Positions 42,290-51,620 of a stretch of 64,000 nt of DNA are shown here, piece after piece. This DNA is from Permianibacter sp046297695 (GTDB taxonomy: Bacteria > Pseudomonadota > Gammaproteobacteria > Enterobacterales > Permianibacteraceae). Positions within the stretch are counted from its first letter, which is position 1, and the number at the start of each line of letters is the position of its first letter. The DNA lies in contig JBKBHF010000005.1 of the NCBI GenBank assembly GCA_046297695.1, forward strand, positions 55,587 to 119,586. Reading direction: 5' to 3'. A model generated the notes under the pieces. That model was not told the DNA's origin. It did not search any database and saw only the letters and a program-made list of their open reading frames with translations. The translations under genes were made by a program, and so were the position numbers.

Positions 42290-44374
42290 TCAACCGACCG
42301 TCGCAACGATTTTCACTTGCTTGTTTTCCGGAATTTCCTGATACGACAGCACGTGCATGCCCGGGCTGACAAAACGGGCGAAACGCGCCAACGTTGGCCG
42401 CAGCCCCGGTGAGGTCAGCAGCACCGACGGCTGGCCCGCCATTTCCTGGCGCTGGCCGGCATCGAGCAAGGAACGCTGCAGACGTTCCGCCAGACCGGGT
42501 TCGATCGCGCCTTCATCGCCGGCAACCTGCAGCGATTTTTGCAGCAACTGTTCCAGCGACGGTTCCAGCGTGATCACCGGCAACTCCGGTGCCAAACCGT
42601 TGATGTTCTGCACAATCAGCCGCGACAGCGCGACCCGGCAAGCCGCCGTCAACGCAATGGTGTCCTGGGTCCGGGCGCTGTGTTCGATCAAGGTTTCCGC
42701 GATGGTGCGCAGGTCGCGGATCGGCACCTGTTCACGCAGCAGGTTCTGCAACACGCGCACGACCACCGACAACGGCAAGGCTTGCGGCGTCAATTGCTCG
42801 ACCAGTTTCGGTGCCGACTTGGCCAACTGTTTGAGCAGTTGCTCCACTTCTTCATGACCGAGCAGTTCTGCCGAGTGGGTTTGCAGGATCTGCGACAGAT
42901 GGGTCGCGACCACAGTCGAGGCATCGACCACGGTATAGCCGAGCGCCTGGGCGTGTTCGCGGGTATTGCGGTCAATCCACACCGCCGGCAAGCCGAATGC
43001 CGGATCCTTGGTGGTGGCGCCTTGCAACTCACCGAACACCTGCCCCGGATTGATGGCCAATTCGCGGTCGACAAAGATGTCGGCCTCGCCGATATTGACG
43101 CCCATCAGCGTGATGCGATAACCGCTCGGCGACAGATCCAGGTTGTCACGGATGTGTACCGGCGGCACCAGAAAACCGAGATCCTGCGACAGCTTCTTGC
43201 GCACGCCTTTGATGCGCGCCATCAGCTTGCCGTCCTGCGCCTTGTCGACCAACGGGATCAAGCGGTAGCCGACTTCAAGGCCAATCGGATCGACCTGAGC
43301 GACATCATCCCAACCCAGCTCCTTCATCTCCGCCGGTTGCGCCACCGGTGCCGGCTGGGCGGCGGCCACACGCTGCAACAGCTGCGCTTTTTCCTGCTTC
43401 TTGCGCAGCATCCGCGCCAGGGCAACGCAGCCGGCGCCGAGCGACAGGAACGCCAGATGCGGCATGCCGGGCACCAGCCCCATCGTGATCAACACATAGC
43501 CGGTGATCTCCAGTGCCCGCGGTTCGCGGAACATCTGCGACATCATCTGGCCGGCCATGTCCTGGCTGCTGTTTTGGCGGGTCACCATGATGGCGGCCGA
43601 GGTCGACAGCAACAGTGCCGGGATCTGGGCAACCAGACCGTCACCGATGGTCAGCAAAGCGTAGTAACGGGCGGCATCGGACATCGACAGATCATGTTGC
43701 AAGGTACCAATGGCAATGCCGCCGAGCAGGTTGATGAACAGCACCAGAATGCCGGCGATGGCATCACCGCGCACAAACTTGGACGCGCCGTCCATCGAGC
43801 CATAGAAATCGGCTTCCTGCGACACCTCGGCGCGGCGGGTCCGGGCCTCGTCCTGATTGATGAGGCCGGCATTGAGATCGGCATCGATGGCCATCTGCTT
43901 GCCGGGCATGGCATCCAAGGTAAACCGGGCACTGACTTCGGAAATGCGGCCCGCACCTTTGGTGATGACAACGAAATTGATGATGATAAAGATCGCGAAG
44001 ACGACGATACCCACCGCGTAGTTGCCGCCAACGAGTACGGAACCGAAGGCCTCAATCACCGCACCGGCGGCGCCAGGACCATTGTGGCCTTCCATCAGCA
44101 CGACACGGGTGGAACCGACGTTGAGCGCGAGCCGCATCAGCGTCGCAACCAGCAGCACCGTCGGAAACGCCGCGAAATCGAGCGGCCGCAGCACGTAGAT
44201 CGCGACGAACATCACGATCAAGGCAATCGCGATGTTGAACGAAAACAGCACATCCAAGGCCAGCGGCGGCAACGGCAAGGTCATCATCGCGAGGATGAGC
44301 AGCACCACCGCCGGCGTGCCGATGCCTGCCAGGTTCATACGCCGGACGCTTGGTACAGCCGCAGCGTCAGCCAT
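42290..44374 (-). CDS. flhA: Flagellar export gate protein FlhA
   Basis: A 694-residue protein of the flagellar type III export gate. Eight N-terminal membrane helices (about 15-310), the conserved FHIPEP-region loop (MPGKQMAIDADLNAGLI, RRAEVSQEADFYGSMDGA), then a cytoplasmic domain that forms the export ring. It is 44 bases downstream of flhB, with ribosome site GAGGAG. Confidence 0.97.
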   Translation of the reverse strand: MADAAAVPSVRRMNLAGIGTPAVVLLILAMMTLPLPPLALDVLFSFNIAIALIVMFVAIYVLRPLDFAAFPTVLLVATLMRLALNVGSTRVVLMEGHNGPGAAGAVIEAFGSVLVGGNYAVGIVVFAIFIIINFVVITKGAGRISEVSARFTLDAMPGKQMAIDADLNAGLINQDEARTRRAEVSQEADFYGSMDGASKFVRGDAIAGILVLFINLLGGIAIGTLQHDLSMSDAARYYALLTIGDGLVAQIPALLLSTSAAIMVTRQNSSQDMAGQMMSQMFREPRALEITGYVLITMGLVPGMPHLAFLSLGAGCVALARMLRKKQEKAQLLQRVAAAQPAPVAQPAEMKELGWDDVAQVDPIGLEVGYRLIPLVDKAQDGKLMARIKGVRKKLSQDLGFLVPPVHIRDNLDLSPSGYRITLMGVNIGEADIFVDRELAINPGQVFGELQGATTKDPAFGLPAVWIDRNTREHAQALGYTVVDASTVVATHLSQILQTHSAELLGHEEVEQLLKQLAKSAPKLVEQLTPQALPLSVVVRVLQNLLREQVPIRDLRTIAETLIEHSARTQDTIALTAACRVALSRLIVQNINGLAPELPVITLEPSLEQLLQKSLQVAGDEGAIEPGLAERLQRSLLDAGQRQEMAGQPSVLLTSPGLRPTLARFARFVSPGMHVLSYQEIPENKQVKIVATVG

Positions 44375-44418
44375 GGTCCACTCTCCTCAAGGCGATGGTC
44401 ACCACTACCGTGGCGCCA

Positions 44419-45540
44419 TCAGTAACGGTATTCGTCCGGAATCGGGTAATCACGCGGCGGCGGCCGGTTGTACGCCGCGCCGAACTGGCGCAGCGAGAAC
44501 ACGTAGGCCAGCACTTGCGCCACCGCGAGGTACAAACCTTCCGGGATTTCCCGATCCAGTTCCGTGGTGTGATACAAAGCCCGTGCCAACGGCGGCGCTT
44601 CGAAAATTTGTACGCCATTGGCCTTGGCGATCTGGCGGATTTGCAGGGCAATGAAGTCGATCCCCTTGGCCAGCACCACTGGCGCACCCGGCTTGCTCGG
44701 GTCGTACTTGAGCGCCACCGCGAAGTGCTCCGGGTTGGTGATGACCACGTCGGCCTGCGGCACTTTCTGCATCATTCGCCGCTGCGCCAGCTCGCGCTGC
44801 AAGCGGCGAATGCGGCCCTTGACCTCGGGCTTGCCCTCCATTTCCTTGTACTCTTCCCGCACCTCCTGCTTGCTCATCTTGAGCTGACGCTTGAAATTCC
44901 AGAGCTGAAACGGCAGGTCGATGGCGACGATAATCAGCAGCGACAGCGACACCAGCAAAAAGGTGAACGCCAGCAGATCGAGCGCATGCGTCAAGGTTTC
45001 GCGCACACCACCCCGGCCAAGCGTCAAAAACTCGTCGGTGTAATGCTGCAGGATCAGCGCGACGACCAAGCCGAGCACGATGAACTTGCCGGCCGCTTTG
45101 ACCAGCTCGATCAGCGCCTGCACGCCAAACATCCGACCCAACCCTTTGGCGGGTGACAGCCGATCAAATTTCGGCTGCAGGGCCTCGGCCGAAAAGCTCA
45201 GGCCACCAACGGCAATCGACGAAGCAAAACCGAGCACCCACAGCAGCAGCAGAATCGGCAACGAGGCGAACAATGCCAACAAGGTCGCCTCGCCAAACGC
45301 CGCCACCATACGCGTCGGCGTATCGATGCCTTCGCCAGCCTGGGTGAAGATGGCGCGTGTCAACCGCTCCATCTTGACCGCGAGATCACCACCGAGCAGC
45401 CACATGCCGGCTGCGCCACCGATGGTGATCGCTGCAGTCGCCAGTTCGCGCGAGCGAACGACCTGCCCTTTCTTGCGCGCTTCCTCGCGCCTTCGGGGTG
45501 TGGCCTCTTCTGTGCGTTCGCCGGTATCGTTTTCGGCCAT
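44419..45540 (-). CDS. flhB: Flagellar export switch protein FlhB
   Basis: A 373-residue export component. An N-terminal membrane domain with four helices follows the basic start (GERTEEATPRRREEARKKGQ), and a cytoplasmic domain follows. The autocleavage loop reads Asn269-Pro270-Glu271-His272 in place of the textbook NPTH; Asn and Pro, the residues at the cut, are kept. FlhB changes specificity from hook to filament proteins together with FliK. It follows fliR by 17 bases. Confidence 0.95.
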   Translation of the reverse strand: MAENDTGERTEEATPRRREEARKKGQVVRSRELATAAITIGGAAGMWLLGGDLAVKMERLTRAIFTQAGEGIDTPTRMVAAFGEATLLALFASLPILLLLWVLGFASSIAVGGLSFSAEALQPKFDRLSPAKGLGRMFGVQALIELVKAAGKFIVLGLVVALILQHYTDEFLTLGRGGVRETLTHALDLLAFTFLLVSLSLLIIVAIDLPFQLWNFKRQLKMSKQEVREEYKEMEGKPEVKGRIRRLQRELAQRRMMQKVPQADVVITNPEHFAVALKYDPSKPGAPVVLAKGIDFIALQIRQIAKANGVQIFEAPPLARALYHTTELDREIPEGLYLAVAQVLAYVFSLRQFGAAYNRPPPRDYPIPDEYRY

Positions 45541-45557
45541 CTGTCACCTCGACCGAA

Positions 45558-46337
45558 TCAACACGACGAACCGATCAGCGCGCAGGCAAATTCGCGCGCC
45601 TGACCAAACTCACGCTCGAAATGGCGCAGCAAATCGCCGCTGAGCAGCCAGAGCAGAATGAAGCCGACCACCATCGTGGCCGGAAAACCGATGACGAACA
45701 GGTTGAGCTGTGGCGCGGCACGGGTCAGCACACCGAAGGCCAGGTTCAGCATCAGCAATGCCAGCACGGCCGCCAGCGACGCCAAGAGTCCACCGGCAAA
45801 CAACCAACTGCCCCACTCCGTCACCGCCAGAAAATCGATGCGAGCCAGACTGTCGGCGGCAACCGGAACGGTGTGAAAACTTTTCACGACCAGTTCGATG
45901 AACAGCAAGTGACCGTCAAAGGCAAGAAAAAGCAAGGTCGCGATGATAAGAAATGCCTGACTGATGAGCGGCACCGAAGCGCCATTCATCGGGTCTACCA
46001 AAGAGCCAAAACCCAAACCGGTTTGCAGCGAGACCAACTGGCCGGCAACGACAAACACTTCCAGCAACAGCCGGCTGATAAAGCCGAGCATCAGGCCGAT
46101 CACAAGCTCTTGGGCAACGATCATGAAACTGGCGCCGGAAAACAGCGGTACGTCCGGCATCGCCGGTAACACCGGTGCGGCCGTCACGGTAATGAAAATC
46201 GCCAGCAGCACGCGCACCCGCGCCGGCACACTGCGGGTCCCGTAGATGGCCATCGCCGTCAGCAAGCCGGCGATGCGACAGAATGGCCACAGTACGCTGG
46301 CAAGCCAGCTGTCGATTTGGCCCAGTGAAAATTCCAT
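45558..46337 (-). CDS. fliR: Flagellar export protein FliR
   Basis: A 259-residue membrane protein with about six hydrophobic helices, part of the FliP-FliQ-FliR export channel. Conserved stretches include FCRIAGLLTAMAIYGTRSVP, FISRLLLEVFVVAGQL and GLGFGSLVDP. It follows fliQ by 14 bases. Confidence 0.95.
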   Translation of the reverse strand: MEFSLGQIDSWLASVLWPFCRIAGLLTAMAIYGTRSVPARVRVLLAIFITVTAAPVLPAMPDVPLFSGASFMIVAQELVIGLMLGFISRLLLEVFVVAGQLVSLQTGLGFGSLVDPMNGASVPLISQAFLIIATLLFLAFDGHLLFIELVVKSFHTVPVAADSLARIDFLAVTEWGSWLFAGGLLASLAAVLALLMLNLAFGVLTRAAPQLNLFVIGFPATMVVGFILLWLLSGDLLRHFEREFGQAREFACALIGSSC

Positions 46338-46351
46338 CGCGCTTGACCCGC

Positions 46352-46621
46352 TCAGCCGAGCGCCGACGGAATGCTGCGGACCAGCTCTGTCGTGAAGATG
46401 ATCAGCCGGTCCATGAACCAGTGCCCGAGGATCATCAGGGTCAACAAGGTCATGACCAGACGCGGCAGGAATGACAGGGTTTGCTCGTTGACACTGGTCG
46501 CAGCCTGGAATACCGCGACCACCAAGCCAACCAACAAGCCCGGCAGGATGATGGCGACGACCAGAATGATGGTCAGGTACAGCGCGCTGCGCAGCAGTTC
46601 GACAGCGAATTCCGGGCTCAT
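46352..46621 (-). CDS. fliQ: Flagellar export protein FliQ
   Basis: An 89-residue protein with two transmembrane helices, starting MSPEFAVELLRSALYL and containing the conserved FQAATSVNEQTLSFLPRL loop. It forms the export channel with FliP and FliR. The ATG at 46621 matches the family start; the frame extends 42 bases upstream without family similarity. Confidence 0.96.
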   Translation of the reverse strand: MSPEFAVELLRSALYLTIILVVAIILPGLLVGLVVAVFQAATSVNEQTLSFLPRLVMTLLTLMILGHWFMDRLIIFTTELVRSIPSALG

Positions 46622-46678
46622 GATGACACTCTCTCTGGCGGAAGATGGTGCTGCTGACGGCATCCCGTCAGCTTTTTG

Positions 46679-47482
46679 TCACACCACCTTGAAGCTTGCA
46701 GCCAGCGTGCCAACCACCAGCGCCCAGCCATCGACCAGCACAAACAGCATCAATTTGAATGGCAAGGAAATGACCAGCGGTGACAGCATCATCATACCCA
46801 TCGCCATCAGGATGCTGGCGACAACGAGATCGATGATCAGAAACGGAATGAACAGCATGAAACCGATTTGAAAAGCGGTTTTCAGTTCGCTGGTCACAAA
46901 CGCCGGCACCAGCACGACAAACGGCACATCTTCCGGACCGTCGGCCTGGGTTTGCGACAGGCGTAAGAAAAGATCGAGATCGGTTTTCCGGGTCTGTGCC
47001 AGCATGAACTTGCGGAACGGTTCGGACGCTTTTTCCAGTGCTTCGGCGGGCGCCATCTGTTCGTTCAGATACGGTTGAAGCGCCTGTTCATTGGCGGCCC
47101 GGAACACCGGCGCCATGATGAAAAAAGTCAGGAACAGCGCCAGTCCGATCAGAATCTGATTGGACGGCGTCTGCTGCATGCCAAGGGCTTGACGCAAAAT
47201 CGCGAACACGACCGTGATGCGGGTGAATGAGGTCATCATGATGACCAGCGCCGGCAAAAAGCTCAGCGCAGTCATCAGCAGCAGAATCTGCAAGGTCACC
47301 GAGTACTGCTGGCTACCGTCGGCACCGGTGGTCACGGTCAGTGCCGGGAGTCCGCCCGGCGCCAATGCGGTGTTGGCATCGGCCGCCAACACACTGCCAC
47401 CGGCGAACAACGCCAGCATCAGCAGAATGCGTGAGCCGGTAGCCAGCATCTTGCCGCCAACCTGCCGTCGAATGCCGATCAT
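46679..47482 (-). CDS. fliP: Flagellar export protein FliP
   Basis: A 267-residue membrane protein with a cleavable signal sequence (through about residue 34) and four further helices. Typical stretches: LQILLLMTALSFLPALVIMM, TSFTRITVVFAILRQALG, PSNQILIGLALFLTFF and LPFKLMLFVLVDGWAL. It forms the core of the export gate. Its ATG overlaps the fliO stop by 4 bases. Confidence 0.97.
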   Translation of the reverse strand: MIGIRRQVGGKMLATGSRILLMLALFAGGSVLAADANTALAPGGLPALTVTTGADGSQQYSVTLQILLLMTALSFLPALVIMMTSFTRITVVFAILRQALGMQQTPSNQILIGLALFLTFFIMAPVFRAANEQALQPYLNEQMAPAEALEKASEPFRKFMLAQTRKTDLDLFLRLSQTQADGPEDVPFVVLVPAFVTSELKTAFQIGFMLFIPFLIIDLVVASILMAMGMMMLSPLVISLPFKLMLFVLVDGWALVVGTLAASFKVV

Positions 47483-47907
47483 GATGGCCGCTGCCCCTTC
47501 ATCAACTGCGCCAGCTGTTCGGCGAATCGGCCACCCGCGTTACCCGGCGCGGCCGCCGCCACCGGTTCCGGCAGCGTATGCAGCAAACTGATCTGCTGCG
47601 CGGTCACGCCAATCAGCAATTGCTGCTCGCCGACTTGAATCAACACCAAGCGTTCCCGGGTGCCGACCGGCGTTTGCGCCACCACTTTGATGACGCCCGA
47701 CTGCCCGGTCAGGCCACCACGGCGGACCAGCCAGGCGCACACTAACAACAAGCCCAGCACCGCCAGCAAACCAAACAGCAAGCGACCGACCGACGGCACC
47801 GCCGCGGCGGCTTCAACCGTTTCTGCGCTCTGCGCCAATGCGCTGGCTGCCGACATCGACAGCAACACGGCCACACCCGCGTTAGCGCAATTTCTTGATG
47901 CGTTCAT
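47479..47907 (-). CDS. fliO: Flagellar protein FliO
   Basis: A 142-residue bitopic protein that helps FliP assemble. N-terminal signal-like region (about 10-26), a transmembrane helix (about 41-61, RLLFGLLAVLGLLLVCAWLV) and a small FliO domain (GVIKVVAQTPVGTRERLVLI, LLIGVTAQQISLLHTL). It overlaps the end of fliN by 26 bases. Confidence 0.9.
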   Translation of the reverse strand: MNASRNCANAGVAVLLSMSAASALAQSAETVEAAAAVPSVGRLLFGLLAVLGLLLVCAWLVRRGGLTGQSGVIKVVAQTPVGTRERLVLIQVGEQQLLIGVTAQQISLLHTLPEPVAAAAPGNAGGRFAEQLAQLMKGQRPS

Positions 47908-48271
47908 GCGGCGACATCACATCGGTCAGGCGGATACCAAATTTTTCGTTCACGACAACGACCTCGCCGTGCGCAATCAGCGTGCCGTTGACCAGCACAT
48001 CGAGCGGTTCACCAGCCATCCGGTCGAGCTCGACCACGGAGCCCTGGTTCAATTGCAACAGGTTGCGGATCGGGATCTGGGTGCGGCCAACCTCCATCGA
48101 CAGGGTAACCGGGATGTCCAGGATCACGTCGAGCTTGCCATTGCTCGCCAAGGCACGGCCGTCATCGCGGAGCTCTTCCATCGGCGCCGCTTTGGCGCCG
48201 GCCTCGACTTCGCTCTGCTCTGCCAGCGCGGCGGCCCATTCATCTGCCATAGCGTCTTGATCTTTGGCCAT
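47882..48271 (-). CDS. fliN: Flagellar motor switch protein FliN
   Basis: A 129-residue C-ring protein of the SpoA family (LDVILDIPVTLSMEVGRTQI, LLQLNQGSVVELDRMAGEPL, GTLIAHGEVVVVNEKFGIRL). It binds FliM and the export ATPase complex. It follows fliM by 3 bases. The first about 40 residues are a variable acidic leader. Confidence 0.96.
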   Translation of the reverse strand: MAKDQDAMADEWAAALAEQSEVEAGAKAAPMEELRDDGRALASNGKLDVILDIPVTLSMEVGRTQIPIRNLLQLNQGSVVELDRMAGEPLDVLVNGTLIAHGEVVVVNEKFGIRLTDVMSPHERIKKLR

Positions 48272-48274
48272 GGT

Positions 48275-49279
48275 TCACACTCCCAATTGCATGCTTTTCA
48301 GAATATGGTCGCGCTTGATTTCGGAGACGATCTTGAATGCATAGTTGCTGCGCGATGTACCGAAGCGACCGCGGAATGTCGGCAGACCACCGACCCGAAT
48401 CAAGGCATGTTCGAACAGTTCAACCGGAATGATGTCACCCGCCTTCCATTCCATGATGTCGCGTAGCCGCACCGGGTTTTCGCCAATCTGCACCTCGATC
48501 TCGACCGGCGCCGACATGATTTCTTCTCGTAGCGCATCGGTCCAGCGCTCATCGACCGTGTCACGGTCGCTCTGCACGCCGGCATCTAGCTTGTCGCGAA
48601 TGGGTTCAATCATGGAGTACGGCATCGTGACGTGCAGATTACCACCGCCACCTTCGAGCTCGATGTGGAAACTGCAGACCACCACCACCTCGGACGGGCT
48701 GACAATGGTTGCCAGCGCCGGGTTCACTTCTGAATCGAGGTATTCGAATTCCACCGGCATGACCGGCGCCCAGGCTTCATGCAGATCGATGAACGCCTGC
48801 TCCAGCAGGATCTGGATGATGCGACGTTCAGTCGGAGTAAATTCGCGGCCTTCGATCTTGGCGTGGAAGCGGCCCATGCCGCCAAAGAAATTGTCGACCA
48901 GGCTGAATACCAGCTTGGCCTCCATGGTGAACAGCGCAGTGCCACGTAGTGGCTTGATGCGAACCATGTTCAGGCTGGTCGGCACGAACAGCGAGTGAAT
49001 GTATTCACCAAACTTGATCATCTGCACGCCGTTGATGGAGACCTCACAGGCTTGACGCATCAGATTGAACAGGCTGATGCGCATATGGCGGGCAAAACGC
49101 TCGTTGATCATCTCAAGCGTTGGCATCCGGCCACGGACGATGCGGTCCTGGGAGTTGAAGTCGTAGACGCGCGCCTCACCGGGCGCCAGCTCCTCACCTC
49201 CAGTATCGATATCGCCGTCATCGACCCCGTGCAACAGGGCATCGATTTCGTCTTGACTCAGCAGATCGGTTGTCGCCAT
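48275..49279 (-). CDS. fliM: Flagellar motor switch protein FliM
   Basis: A 334-residue C-ring protein. The N-terminal CheY-P binding peptide is LLSQDEIDALLHGV (residues 5-18), the middle domain contains GGMGRF, and the C-terminal domain is FliN-like. It starts 15 bases after fliL ends, within the fliL-to-flhA unit. Confidence 0.97.
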   Translation of the reverse strand: MATTDLLSQDEIDALLHGVDDGDIDTGGEELAPGEARVYDFNSQDRIVRGRMPTLEMINERFARHMRISLFNLMRQACEVSINGVQMIKFGEYIHSLFVPTSLNMVRIKPLRGTALFTMEAKLVFSLVDNFFGGMGRFHAKIEGREFTPTERRIIQILLEQAFIDLHEAWAPVMPVEFEYLDSEVNPALATIVSPSEVVVVCSFHIELEGGGGNLHVTMPYSMIEPIRDKLDAGVQSDRDTVDERWTDALREEIMSAPVEIEVQIGENPVRLRDIMEWKAGDIIPVELFEHALIRVGGLPTFRGRFGTSRSNYAFKIVSEIKRDHILKSMQLGV

Positions 49280-49294
49280 GGCATCAGAACCCGT

Positions 49295-49846
49295 TTACTG
49301 CATGACAAACTGGGTGAACAGAATGCGCTCCACCAGTGGTTGCTTGGTTTTCGGTGCTGACGCACCCTCTTCCGGCGCTGAGGCTTCTTCGCGTGCCATC
49401 GCCTCCTGCACCACTTTCAGTGCCTGCTCGCGAAACACTTGCTGGCCGTCCATGCTCATCAACCGATCGGCATCGCTGCTGCTCAGTAATTGCAGCAGTT
49501 CGCTGCTGAGCAGCGGCAGATGTTTTTTCACTGCCAGCTCCGCCGCCTCCGACCTGACCGCAAACACCACCTGAACTTTCGCGGTGCGGGCCTTGCCGGT
49601 GCTGCTCGGGACGTTGGTCAACAACGGATTGGTCAGGCCGACATAGCGCAAGCTGACCACAGCGTCTTCGACCGCTTCGCCATCGGTGGTTTCCGCATCG
49701 CCTTCGGCCGGCGCTTTTTTCAGCAGCAGGAACGCCGCTACGGCTCCGGCCAGCAACACGACGACAACCGCGCCGATGATGATCAGCAGCTTTTTCTTGT
49801 TGCCTTTACCGGCTTCGCCGAGCTCCAGATCCTGTTTTTCAGCCAT
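49295..49846 (-). CDS. fliL: Flagellar basal body protein FliL
   Basis: A 183-residue protein with a cytoplasmic start (MAEKQDLELGEAGKGNKKK), one transmembrane helix (about 20-42) and a periplasmic stomatin-like domain that surrounds stators. It ends RILFTQFVMQ, as FliL proteins do. The ATG at 49846 is preceded by GAGG; the frame is open 99 bases further upstream but that stretch covers a sigma-54 type promoter. It is first in the fliLMNOPQR-flhBA unit. Confidence 0.93.
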   Translation of the reverse strand: MAEKQDLELGEAGKGNKKKLLIIIGAVVVVLLAGAVAAFLLLKKAPAEGDAETTDGEAVEDAVVSLRYVGLTNPLLTNVPSSTGKARTAKVQVVFAVRSEAAELAVKKHLPLLSSELLQLLSSSDADRLMSMDGQQVFREQALKVVQEAMAREEASAPEEGASAPKTKQPLVERILFTQFVMQ

Positions 49847-49874
49847 GCCCCACCTCGCGCTTGCTGTACCCAAA

Positions 49875-49890
49875 TGCAGCTTTCGGGCCA
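49875..49890 (-). promoter_or_regulatory. Sigma-54 type -24/-12 promoter for fliL
   Basis: On the minus strand: TGGCCC then TGCA, with GG and GC exactly 10 bases apart, close to TGGCAC-N5-TTGCA. The predicted transcript start is about 18 bases before the fliL ATG. The FleQ and FleR activators encoded here both carry the sigma-54 contact motif. Confidence 0.6.
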
Positions 49891-50012
49891 GCCGATATTT
49901 TTCAGTAAAAAAGCTTCCACAACAGACACTTGAAGCGTAGTCCAAGTTTTGACTTTAGCCAGATGACGGGAAATTGGCGCAGCGACACCGCAAGCGCGCG
50001 AACGGGCGTCGG

Positions 50013-50041
50013 AAAACAGCAGCGCCGACATGAGGTCGGCG
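50013..50041 (-). terminator. Terminator after fliK
   Basis: Stem CGCCGAC/GTCGGCG (7 pairs, 5-base loop) followed on the minus strand by CTGCTGTTTTCC. It separates fliK from the fliL promoter. Confidence 0.55.
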
Positions 50042-50079
50042 TTGGCAGCTGGCGAAGGGAAATCGGCGGGTGTGGCGAT

Positions 50080-51204
50080 TCAGGCGTAGGCGTCAATCAG
50101 ACTGGTGCCGACCGGCCGGGTCACGACCGCCGCCGGCTCCTCGCGACCGCCGTTGCCGTTACCAGCTGCCGATGCCGAGCTTTGCTGCTCGCGGCCGGAT
50201 GCCGTTTCACGCTGGCCCTGCTCGACCGCTACCTGGCCGAGCAGCAAACCGCCCTGGCCGAACAGCTCGCGTAGCCGCGGCATGGCCTGTTCCAGCTGCT
50301 CCCGGGTGGCTTGATGGCCGACCACGAAATGCAGATGGGTTTCGCTGTCTTTCTGGCTGATGCGGACTTCAATGGGCCCCAGCTCAGGCGGGTCGAGCCG
50401 GATCTCCGCGTGTTGATTGCCGACGCGGGCCTGCCAGAGCACCTGATTTCCAAGCAGGGTTGCAAAATGCGGCGAGCGCAGGGCGATGCCCGGCACATTG
50501 TCGAGCGCATCCGTCCTGGCCAGCTCGGTTGTAGCGGCCGTCGTCGGTGCGGTCAGCGTGTTGATGGCGCTGCTGCTGATCGTCGGCTCTGCCCGGCCAC
50601 GCAGCATGGCAAGCGAAGACTCCGCGCGACTCTGCCCAACGGCGCCAGCCAAGGCACCGTCTGGCAGACTGGGCCAGCCGTCTTCGACCCGTGCGATCTG
50701 CACCAGATCGGTTGCGGCCTCCGTACCGGTATTGACGGCCTGATCGGCGAGCGCCGGCAAGCGTTTGCCGGCAAGCGGCAAGCTCAGGGCGTCGGTCTGC
50801 GTGCTGCCTTCGCCCGCGGTTGGCGCAATGGCAAGACCGATACTGGTCGCCAGAGCGCTGGCGGTGAGCGGTGTCGTGGATTCGCTGGCGGTTGGCAGGG
50901 TGTGCAACGACGGTGATAGGGGTATCGCCATCTCAGCCCATACGGTTTCGGACTCGCTGTCGATTTCAGCCTCGGCGTCGAGCTCGTCCAGCGCGGAGTT
51001 TTCCGCGGTTTCTTCAGCGTCGGGTGACGCTGACGCCATCGCGCCGGGCAACAATCGTCCGCCAGCGGCCTGTTCCAGCAACTGGGCAAAACCGGGTTCG
51101 CCCTGGTCGGCTTCTGCAGCGTTTGGGACAGCGCCGGGGGGCACGCCGGCAGCGGCCGGGCCGGTGTTGGCGGCCGCGTTCAGGGCAAGCAGTGAAGCGT
51201 TCAC
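50080..51204 (-). CDS. fliK: Flagellar hook-length control protein FliK
   Basis: A secreted ruler of about 374 residues. A low-complexity Ala/Ser/Thr-rich N-terminal two-thirds is followed by the C-terminal FliK domain (RLDPPELGPIEVRISQ, LHFVVGHQATREQLEQAMPR) that triggers FlhB switching. A GTG at 51204 with GGAG 6 bases upstream is preferred; the frame is open to a TTG at 51228. It lies after the HPt gene and before a terminator. Confidence 0.88.
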   Translation of the reverse strand: MNASLLALNAAANTGPAAAGVPPGAVPNAAEADQGEPGFAQLLEQAAGGRLLPGAMASASPDAEETAENSALDELDAEAEIDSESETVWAEMAIPLSPSLHTLPTASESTTPLTASALATSIGLAIAPTAGEGSTQTDALSLPLAGKRLPALADQAVNTGTEAATDLVQIARVEDGWPSLPDGALAGAVGQSRAESSLAMLRGRAEPTISSSAINTLTAPTTAATTELARTDALDNVPGIALRSPHFATLLGNQVLWQARVGNQHAEIRLDPPELGPIEVRISQKDSETHLHFVVGHQATREQLEQAMPRLRELFGQGGLLLGQVAVEQGQRETASGREQQSSASAAGNGNGGREEPAAVVTRPVGTSLIDAYA

Positions 51205-51266
51205 GTTCGACTCCGGTAGCACCGCCAACGCGGTCAGGCCGGAAGATCAGAGCAAGTGACGTGCCA

Positions 51267-51620
51267 TCAGGCGAGCAGCTTTTGCAACTCGATTTGAACC
51301 GCGCCGACCAATCCGCGCAGCTCGGCCAGTGCGGGCGCCACGGTAGCGACGAGTTCGGGTTCCTGCCGACACCGGCTGAGGGTCTGCTCCAGTTGCTGGC
51401 AGTGCTGCGCCAGCGCGATGGCCCCGAGGTTGCTGCTGCTGCCCTTGAGGCTGTGAGCCTGGCGGCGGGCGATGTCCCAGTTCTGGTCGGCAATGGCCAG
51501 ATCCAGATGCAGCAGCCGATCCCGGCTGTCGCGCAGATAGGCGCGAAGCAGGCCATCAAAATCCGACCCCATCAGCTCCCGCAATTCGGCCAGTTGTTGT
51601 TCATCCAGATGTGGCGCCAT
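51267..51620 (-). CDS. HPt-domain phosphotransfer protein (HptB-like)
   Basis: A 117-residue four-helix HPt protein with phospho-acceptor His56 in ARRQAHSLKGSSSNLGA. Its start overlaps the end of the REC-PP2C gene by 20 bases. By analogy with the HptB-HsbR-HsbA branch in Pseudomonas it would pass phosphate from hybrid kinases to the receiver domain of that protein. The ATG at 51620 gives a start in line with HPt proteins; the frame extends 66 bases upstream. Confidence 0.85.
   Translation of the reverse strand: MAPHLDEQQLAELRELMGSDFDGLLRAYLRDSRDRLLHLDLAIADQNWDIARRQAHSLKGSSSNLGAIALAQHCQQLEQTLSRCRQEPELVATVAPALAELRGLVGAVQIELQKLLA

Noticed and set aside
42539..44425. Open frame of 628 codons on the plus strand opposite flhA
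   Set aside because: Low-complexity His/Gln/Arg/Asp-rich translation typical of the antisense of GC-rich genes; flhA on the other strand is unmistakable.
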